Assembly (NCBI GenBank): GCA_900763175.1
Contig: CAAFJI010000139.1
Coordinates: 1-13,174 of the forward strand
Direction: 5' to 3'
DNA: 13,174 bases
Source of the DNA: Lachnospiraceae bacterium
GTDB taxonomy: Bacteria; Bacillota; Clostridia; Lachnospirales; Lachnospiraceae
Shown here in pieces: positions 8,707 through 13,174 of this stretch. Numbering within the stretch: the first letter of the stretch is position 1; each line of letters opens with the position of its first letter. The notes beneath the pieces are model-generated. The model did not search any database. It worked only from the letters and a program-made list of their open reading frames with translations, and was not told where the DNA came from. Position numbers and translations under genes: made by a program.

Positions 8707-10038
8707 CTAGTATTCGTTATTTTCGTCAAGACAAAGCGTTGTTGTTACAGCAAAAAAGCCACCACGTACCTGTACGCTCAGTATACCATTGTATTTTTCG
8801 GCGATTCCATTGATGATCTTAAGACCGTAACCGTGTCTGTCACTGTTCTTTTTACTGGATTTATATTTTCCATTCGTGATTCTCAAGTTATCCTCATTGC
8901 AGGAGTTTTCACATTTAATAAACAGAAAATTTCCCTTTGAATGAAGATTCAGCCGGATGATCCGCTGTCCTTCAGAAACCTTCTGACACCCTTCTACTGC
9001 ATTTTCCAATATATTTGTCAACATCCGGCACAAATCAATGTCTTCTATGTTGAGGCTTCTGCCAATGATAATACTGTACTCCACTATGGCTTTATAACGG
9101 CGGGCACGTTCTGCAAATTCTAAAAGGATGGAATTGACCAGAGCATTGGCTGTGTAGGTGACAAAAGGAAGCTGTTCGGCTTCTTCAGTAAATTTCTGTG
9201 TATACTGTCTGGCACCTGCATAGTCCTCCTGTTTAAGATAGGAGGACAGGGCATTCATGTGATGCCGGATCTCATGGTGCATTTCCAGAATATGTTCATT
9301 GTTTTCTGCCTGATTCCGGTAGCTTTCCAGTATCCGCTCGGAAATTCTCTGTTCTTCCTGTTTGCTGCGGATGTATTCCATGACACTAAAGAATACGGCA
9401 TATACTATGAAAGCAAATACTGCAAACAATACAAACATAGCATGGACAACCATACTGGTGGAAAGATTTATTATGCTTGAGAATTGTGCAATGCTGGCAA
9501 TTAGAATAAACAAAGCAGGGAGGGAACAGAGAATCTTCCAGATACGTGATTCCAGATCAGCGTTGATCATAGTACGAATTCGCTCCATCAGCATGAGAAA
9601 TGGTTTCGCAAGAAGCAGATTTATGATAAGTGTGAGAATCAGTGCAAGGGGCGGATACATAAAATGATCGGATGGAAACCGGAAAGTACGGTGCAAAAAA
9701 GTAACAGTACTTGTGACAAAGAATCCGTAGCTCATTACAACAAAAAATACAAACAGTTTTTCTACTATTTTTGCCTGGATGATAAAGCAGTACAACATTC
9801 CGAACAGTAACAAGGCAATATAAAAAATAGCATTCGAGATCAGCTCTTTGTAATCACCGCCGATGTTGAACTGTGCGATAAGAGAAAACGGAATGACCAT
9901 TACAATAAAAATAGACAGTGCCATGCGCATTGCCTTTTTTGTGCTTAGGCGGAAACGATCCCGGAATGTATACAAACAGAAAAATGCATAAGGAAAAATC
10001 TGAAGAGAAAATCCGCAGAAATAACGCAATGCTATCAT
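8707..10038 (-). CDS. GHKL-domain sensor histidine kinase (AgrC/ComD-like)
   Basis: A 443-residue membrane sensor. The N-terminal 220 residues contain about six hydrophobic segments, as in AgrC-type kinases that sense peptides in the membrane. A helical linker follows (about 221-250), then the phosphoacceptor motif HEIRHHMN with H255, characteristic of HPK10 kinases. The GHKL ATPase domain shows the N box NILENAVEG (342-350) and the GYGL loop (403-406). Start choice: ATG at 10038 has CAGGAGG at ideal spacing. It is co-transcribed with the LytTR regulator. The family usually senses a secreted peptide, but no AgrB protease or AgrD precursor lies beside it. The signal could come from elsewhere in the genome; the secreted protein at 10319 or the leader peptide at 12780 are only speculative sources. 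Confidence 0.93.
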   Translation of the reverse strand: MIALRYFCGFSLQIFPYAFFCLYTFRDRFRLSTKKAMRMALSIFIVMVIPFSLIAQFNIGGDYKELISNAIFYIALLLFGMLYCFIIQAKIVEKLFVFFVVMSYGFFVTSTVTFLHRTFRFPSDHFMYPPLALILTLIINLLLAKPFLMLMERIRTMINADLESRIWKILCSLPALFILIASIAQFSSIINLSTSMVVHAMFVLFAVFAFIVYAVFFSVMEYIRSKQEEQRISERILESYRNQAENNEHILEMHHEIRHHMNALSSYLKQEDYAGARQYTQKFTEEAEQLPFVTYTANALVNSILLEFAERARRYKAIVEYSIIIGRSLNIEDIDLCRMLTNILENAVEGCQKVSEGQRIIRLNLHSKGNFLFIKCENSCNEDNLRITNGKYKSSKKNSDRHGYGLKIINGIAEKYNGILSVQVRGGFFAVTTTLCLDENNEY

Positions 10039-10090
10039 AAAAACCTCCTGTCATAAAAATAGATAATGGTCAGGTTACCTATTAAAAACA

Positions 10091-10119
10091 AGTATACCAT
10101 TGGCAGAAGGCAAAATCAA
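10091..10119 (-). promoter_or_regulatory. Sigma-A-type promoter of the kinase-regulator operon
   Basis: Read on the minus strand, TTGATT (10119-10114) is followed by exactly 17 bases and then TATACT (10096-10091), with a TG one base upstream of the -10 (extended -10). Transcription would begin around 10084 and leave a leader of about 46 bases before the kinase ATG. It is the clearest promoter in the window. Confidence 0.75.
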
Positions 10120-10165
10120 ATCATAGGAAGGTCTTTTCACACCATATTTTGACTATTCACGCAAA

Positions 10166-10229
10166 AATATAGACAGGGAAGTCAAATTCAAATAACATAA
10201 ATAATATAGATACAGAGAACTGTCAAAAT
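10166..10229. repeat. Imperfect direct repeat, possible regulator operator
   Basis: AATATAGACAGGGAAGTCAAA (from 10166) recurs as AATATAGATACAGAGAACTGTCAAA (from 10203). The shared blocks are AATATAGA, CAG, GAA and GTCAAA. The GTCAAA blocks begin 41 bases apart, near four helical turns. A third copy of the block lies inverted at 10147-10152 (TTTGAC). It lies between the kinase promoter and the secreted-protein gene. LytTR proteins bind direct repeats, but these do not match the usual LytTR consensus well. The rest of this 280-base gap shows a small AT-rich hairpin at 10255-10282 and no confident plus-strand promoter. Confidence 0.4.
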
Positions 10230-10318
10230 GAGGAGAGCTTTTGATACGGTATATATGCCCGAAAGCCCGCTTTTACTGGCATCGTAAAGGAAAAAATATA
10301 AGAAAAGGAGACTAAAAA

Positions 10319-11257
10319 ATGAAGAAAAGAATGATTATTGTGACGGCACTGATTATGGGAACTCTGGGAGCAGAATGTGTGAGTGTTCAGGCATCGGATA
10401 CGTTACCTGAACTGACAAAAGACAATGCACTGGAACAGATGATGAAAGCAGGAGAAACAGACAGTCTTGTAAGCAATCATAAAAGCTATGAAGCTACCTG
10501 TGAATATATACTGCAGAATACAAAGGTATATGACTATGAAGATTCTGAAGTGATGTATGTAGATATGTATGGTACTACCCAGATGCTCTATAAAGATGGC
10601 GAATTAAAATACGGAAAAGAAGGAGATGAGTATCTCTCCTGTCTGTATATTGATGAAGCAGATGGAAATGCAGATGATCTTATAAGCTTTTACACAGAGG
10701 AAACCATAGAGGAAGAAGTGACGGATATGAAGGAAGATGGTGATACGATCATTATACAGACAAAGGTACCTGAAGAACTTACGCAGAGCACATTGAATTC
10801 TCAGGGAGATGGAGAATCCTACACAGAGGGAGACTGGATTTCTATGGAATATGTGGTTGCTTCGGATGATTACAGACCACTGAAACATACTCAGATTCTG
10901 AATCATAAGGACGGCACTTCAGAAGAAGCTTCGAAGATGGAATTCTCCTACGGCGTGGACAGACCTGAGGATGTAGCAGATCTCTGTGAAAAGTACGAAG
11001 AAGCAGAAAAAGCAGAAGGTGATGTACGTAATGTGACAGTTACTGCAGCTCCTGGTACAGAGCAGGAAAAGGATTATGCAATCACGGTTCCAGCAGATAA
11101 TCATGTATGGATCATGCTTCATGACGATAATTCTTATTACATTATGTATACAGATAAGGAGTGTAAAGAACTGTACGAGCCAGAGGAAGATGTGAAAGAA
11201 GATATACATCTCTATGCAGAGATTGAGTCTTATGAAGAGGCGGAGGCTGAAGTATGA
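10319..11257 (+). CDS. Secreted acidic protein of unknown function
   Basis: A 312-residue protein I do not recognise. It begins with a good signal peptide: MKKR, a hydrophobic stretch (5-18), and a likely signal-peptidase I cut after VQA at residue 25. The cysteine at 20 is preceded by GAE, not a lipobox, so it should be released or wall-associated rather than lipid-anchored. The mature part is very acidic and rich in short alternating polar/hydrophobic strands (EVMYVDMYGTTQMLYKDGEL, EDGDTIIIQTKV), which suggests a beta-rich fold. Two halves may exist, split near the EEAEKAEGDV linker (about 228-237). No catalytic motif is visible. The start is supported by AAAAGGAG eight bases before the ATG. 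It lies divergent to the sensor-kinase operon. A decayed copy of its N-terminus lies 150 bases downstream of its end, so the gene has been duplicated. Confidence 0.85.
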   Translation: MKKRMIIVTALIMGTLGAECVSVQASDTLPELTKDNALEQMMKAGETDSLVSNHKSYEATCEYILQNTKVYDYEDSEVMYVDMYGTTQMLYKDGELKYGKEGDEYLSCLYIDEADGNADDLISFYTEETIEEEVTDMKEDGDTIIIQTKVPEELTQSTLNSQGDGESYTEGDWISMEYVVASDDYRPLKHTQILNHKDGTSEEASKMEFSYGVDRPEDVADLCEKYEEAEKAEGDVRNVTVTAAPGTEQEKDYAITVPADNHVWIMLHDDNSYYIMYTDKECKELYEPEEDVKEDIHLYAEIESYEEAEAEV

Positions 11258-11405
11258 GGAGTTTGAGCGTATTTATCAGGAATATTATCTGAAAAGTACC
11301 ACAGAGCTTGGCAGGCAGATGAATTTATCACCGGGAAATGTAAGGATGATACAGAAACGTGCTCTGGAGAAGTTGCGAATGATTATGGAAAAACAGGGGG
11401 AATAG
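11214..11405 (+). pseudogene. Sigma-70 region 4 remnant (helix-turn-helix fragment)
   Basis: A 63-residue open frame that overlaps the 3' end of the secreted-protein gene by 44 bases in another frame. From about residue 28, STTELGRQMNLSPGNVRMIQ followed by KRALEKLR reads like the -35-binding helix-turn-helix of a sigma-70 factor (compare the usual R-x-R-Q-I-x-x-x-A-L-x-K-L-R ending). Sigma regions 1 to 3 are absent, and neither candidate ATG (11214, 11232) has a ribosome binding site. It is most likely the tail of a lost sigma-factor gene, cut off by the deletion or recombination that also left the adjoining paralogue remnant. An expressed stand-alone small DNA-binding protein is possible but not supported. 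Confidence 0.55.
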
Positions 11406-11407
11406 GC

Positions 11408-11477
11408 GTTCAGGCTACAGAGACTCTGCCTGAACTGACTGGGGATAATGCATTGTAATAGATTATGAAAGCCGGAT
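11408..11477 (+). pseudogene. Decayed second copy of the secreted protein's N-terminus
   Basis: This stretch reads VQATETLPELTGDNAL-stop-stop-IMKAG-stop, against VQASDTLPELTKDNALEQMMKAGE in the intact gene (DNA from 10385). Bases match at roughly seven in ten positions by eye, with no gap. Stops TAA, TAG and TGA replace the codons for E, Q and E. The signal peptide is missing and similarity fades after the third stop. The remnant begins three bases after the stop of the sigma fragment. The remaining bases up to the phosphatase ribosome site (about 11480-11560) are AT-rich and hold nothing I can identify. Confidence 0.7.
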
Positions 11478-11576
11478 GACATATTTCAGATAATATATTC
11501 TTTGCCGAACCATATCAGTATTTAACACAGTCACAGCTTTATTTTCGCCTGAAAGAACAGCAGAAAGAGGAGAGCT

Positions 11577-12566
11577 ATGGATATTGAGTATTTATTGTAC
11601 CTGCAACAATTTCGCAAAACGGTCGGCAGTATTCTGACACCGCTTATGAATGCAGTAACAAAGCTGTCCGCAGGATTTTTACCTATTGCAATGATGTGTA
11701 TGATTTACTGGGCATTTGACCGGAAGGCGGGACGAAAAATCCTGGCAGGACTTGGGGGCGGTCTGTTTATCAACGGATTTTTAAAGCTTACTTTCTGTGT
11801 CTATCGCCCATGGATACGGGATACACGGATTTTACCCTATGGTGATTCTAAAACAGCAGCTACCGGATATTCATTTCCAAGTGGGCATACAACGCGGGCA
11901 ACGGCTATGTTCGGTGGAAGTGGACTTTGGTTCATGGAAAAAAAGCACAATATCGTTGCAGGTCTGTTGTTTGTGTTGGTATTCCTGACTATGTTTTCAC
12001 GAAATTATCTGGGAGTGCATACTCCGCAGGATGTTCTGGTGGGATTTATATCAACAGCAGTTATGATGTATCTGACCGGGTGGTTGGAATTGTGGAGTGA
12101 AAAAGACAAAAAAAGAGACCTCATGATTCTTGTGGCAGGGCTTTTGATCTGTATTGCTGCTGTGCTGTACTATGAATACAAACCATATCCACTTGATTAT
12201 CTGCCGGATGGATCACTTCTGGTTGATCCTGCTAAAATGCGGGGAGATGCATATGAAGGAGTCGGATTTATTGCATCCTTTGTCATCTGCAGGATACTGG
12301 AAAAAAGACAATTAGATTTTGACAGAATTTCGCAAAAGCTAAGGTTGTTTATCAGTATTTTTGCATTAATTCCTTTGTACTGGTGGATAAATACAGGGTG
12401 CCCATATATAATAGAAGAAATAAGCCGAAGCCTTGGCAAGTTCCTCAGATTTGGGCTTGGAATCATATATATCATGGTGCTGGTGCCAGGAGCGGTGGTA
12501 CTGGCAGGAACTATGACTAATTGTGGAAGTGATAAGGTGACCAGAGAAAAACAGGGGCAGCCCTAA
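11577..12566 (+). CDS. PAP2-family membrane phosphatase
   Basis: A 329-residue integral membrane protein with the three-part phosphatase signature of the type 2 phosphatidic acid phosphatase family: K70-x6-R77-P78 in KLTFCVYRPW, P101-S102-G103-H104 in FPSGHTT, and S141-R142-x5-H148-x3-D152 in SRNYLGVHTPQD. All catalytic residues are intact, with H148 as the expected nucleophile. The family removes phosphate from lipid phosphates such as phosphatidate, undecaprenyl diphosphate or sphingoid phosphates on the outer face of the membrane. After the catalytic core there are about four further hydrophobic segments (about 178-195, 245-260, 265-285, 290-312), so it is longer than the minimal enzyme of about 200 residues. 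AAAGAGGAG just before the ATG is the ribosome site. Its substrate cannot be read from sequence. It stands apart from the upstream debris. Confidence 0.93.
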   Translation: MDIEYLLYLQQFRKTVGSILTPLMNAVTKLSAGFLPIAMMCMIYWAFDRKAGRKILAGLGGGLFINGFLKLTFCVYRPWIRDTRILPYGDSKTAATGYSFPSGHTTRATAMFGGSGLWFMEKKHNIVAGLLFVLVFLTMFSRNYLGVHTPQDVLVGFISTAVMMYLTGWLELWSEKDKKRDLMILVAGLLICIAAVLYYEYKPYPLDYLPDGSLLVDPAKMRGDAYEGVGFIASFVICRILEKRQLDFDRISQKLRLFISIFALIPLYWWINTGCPYIIEEISRSLGKFLRFGLGIIYIMVLVPGAVVLAGTMTNCGSDKVTREKQGQP

Positions 12567-12574
12567 GGCTGCCC
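12555..12574 (+). terminator. Strong hairpin enclosing the phosphatase stop codon
   Basis: GGGCAGCC (12555-12562) and GGCTGCCC (12567-12574) form a perfect 8-bp GC-rich stem. The four-base loop CTAA contains the whole TAA stop codon. There is no T tract after it, so it is not a classic intrinsic terminator; it may protect the 3' end or pause polymerase ahead of the palindromic element downstream. Confidence 0.55.
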
Positions 12575-12609
12575 GGAAGGATTGATATAGTTATTTACGA
12601 AACAATATA

Positions 12610-12775
12610 CTAGAGCCTGTTTGAAAAATCATTCCCGCAATCTGCACGCCCCACTTTGCGGTATATTTTGCCCGAATTCAGTTGCCGTAGCCCGCTACGG
12701 CGCCTTCATCCGAACAAAATCTCCCACAAATTGTGACGCACATCTTGCAGAAAGCCTTTTTCAAACACGCTCTAG
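12610..12775. mobile_element. MITE-like palindromic repeat with 19-bp terminal inverted repeats
   Basis: The ends are CTAGAGCCTGTTTGAAAAA (12610-12628) and its inverted partner (12757-12775), identical at 18 of 19 positions. The two 83-base halves are complementary at about 59 positions by eye with no gap, and many mismatches are C/T changes that still pair as G-U in RNA. The exact centre (12692/12693) is a GCCGTAGC/GCTACGGC stem. CTAG, or the inner TA, at both ends could be a target duplication, though CTAG is itself palindromic. It encodes no protein. It lies between the convergent phosphatase and leader-peptide genes, four bases from the latter's stop, and would fold into a long hairpin in either transcript. 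Confidence 0.75.
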
Positions 12776-12779
12776 AACT

Positions 12780-12950
12780 TCAACGTTTTTGAATTTCATC
12801 CATTTTCATGCCTCGTTTTAACATCGTGTCTATCCTCATCTGCTCCTTATATCTGGGATCATCCATAGTAGGACGGCCAAAACCACAGGCAACATTTTCT
12901 AATTCTTCTTCAGATAATTCGTTTATAATGTTCTGTTTGATTTCGCTCAC
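12780..12950 (-). CDS. Short peptide with double-glycine-like leader (bacteriocin/RiPP precursor-like)
   Basis: A 56-residue peptide. Its N-terminal half, NELSEEELENVACG (10-23), resembles the LSxxELxxVxGG leaders of class II bacteriocins, competence peptides and some RiPPs, where an export peptidase cuts after the double glycine. Here the pair is C22-G23. The remaining 33 residues (FGRPTMDDPRYKEQ onward) are hydrophilic, rich in K, R, D and M, with no Cys, Ser or Trp, so lanthionine rings are not expected. Start choice: GTG at 12950 has AAAGGAG seven bases upstream; an in-frame ATG at 13004 has no ribosome site. The gene begins inside the 3' end of the upstream reading frame. No peptidase-containing transporter or modifying enzyme is in view. 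It could be a signal peptide, a bacteriocin or an unrelated small protein. Confidence 0.6.
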   Translation of the reverse strand: MSEIKQNIINELSEEELENVACGFGRPTMDDPRYKEQMRIDTMLKRGMKMDEIQKR

Positions 12951-13164
12951 AATAGTTCTCCTTTCCTGTAAGAATTCGAATGCTTCCTTTCTGTTTATAA
13001 ACATCAGAAGAATAAATTAAATCAGATAAAATCGCATTAAGATCATACTCGAATTTATGTCGGCTTTTGATTTTTCGGCAGACAGAATCGAGCTTAAGTC
13101 CATAGTAAATAGACTGAAGAAAAAGATATCCGCCAGAAAAAAGTTTCTGCTTATTATAGTCCAT
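12910..13164 (-). CDS. Unrecognised protein, C-terminal part at the window edge
   Basis: An open frame of 84 residues from the first visible ATG, but the frame stays open to the window edge and this ATG lacks a ribosome site, so the true start probably lies beyond position 13174. It contains YLFLQSIYYGLKLDSVCRKI and KFEYDLNAILSDLIYSSD, probably helical and mixed-charge. I recognise no domain. Its last 41 bases overlap the leader-peptide gene in another frame, and the RNQTEHYKRII tail may be an overrun caused by a frameshift near 13005. Treat as hypothetical. Confidence 0.4.
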   Translation of the reverse strand: MDYNKQKLFSGGYLFLQSIYYGLKLDSVCRKIKSRHKFEYDLNAILSDLIYSSDVYKQKGSIRILTGKENYCERNQTEHYKRII

Positions 13165-13174
13165 GAGTCTGTTG

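Noticed and set aside
10249..10256. TATATAT as a -10 box for the secreted-protein gene
   Set aside because: No -35 element occurs at 16-18 bases upstream, so the promoter could not be placed.
10228..10287. 19-residue open frame MRRAFDTVYMPESPLLLAS as a possible AgrD-like signal
   Set aside because: It has no ribosome site, no cysteine for thiolactone formation and no partner AgrB.
10376..10381. Cys20 of the secreted protein as a lipobox
   Set aside because: The residues before it are GAE; glutamate at -1 is not accepted, and a VQA signal-peptidase I site follows.
12951..13004. Longer start (ATG at 13004) for the leader peptide
   Set aside because: No ribosome binding site precedes it, whereas GTG at 12950 has AAAGGAG at good spacing and gives a leader of normal length.
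1..13174. CRISPR arrays, tRNA, rRNA and riboswitches
   Set aside because: No regularly spaced repeats, cloverleaf genes or known aptamer cores were recognised on either strand.

Overview
The window looks like chromosomal DNA from a low-to-moderate GC Firmicute, most probably a gut Clostridium relative of the Lachnospiraceae type. This is inferred from AGGAGG-type ribosome binding sites, a GHKL/LytTR two-component pair, a double-glycine-like leader peptide and a palindromic MITE-like repeat. No marker gene fixes the genus.

Positions 25-7870 (+) hold one compact operon of six genes: a STAS-domain protein, a GH3-family acyl-adenylating amide synthetase, a RimK-like ATP-grasp ligase, two half-ABC exporters that overlap by ATGA junctions, and a second, longer ATP-grasp ligase. 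A hairpin terminator at 7878-7910 closes it. The exporter pair has the signature of a heterodimer with one degenerate and one catalytic ATP site. Three free-standing ATP-dependent ligases with a dedicated exporter, and no NRPS, carrier protein or RiPP enzyme, suggest a small amide- or peptide-like metabolite that is made and pumped out. The product is unknown. This is the best candidate here for an undescribed system.

Positions 7981-10119 (-) hold a LytTR response regulator and a GHKL sensor kinase of the AgrC/AgrA type, behind a clear sigma-A promoter (10091-10119). There is no AgrB/AgrD-like partner next to them. The 280-base gap at 10039-10318 also carries an imperfect direct repeat that could be an operator for the divergent gene.

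Positions 10319-12574 (+) hold a secreted acidic protein of unknown function, then a short debris zone (a sigma-70 region 4 remnant abutting a decayed second copy of the secreted protein's N-terminus), then an intact PAP2-family membrane phosphatase whose stop codon sits in the loop of a strong hairpin.

Positions 12610-12775 form a 166-bp imperfect palindrome with 19-bp terminal inverted repeats, a MITE-like element lying between convergent genes. Beyond it on the minus strand are a 56-residue peptide with a double-glycine-like leader (12780-12950) and the C-terminal part of an unrecognised protein that runs off the window edge.
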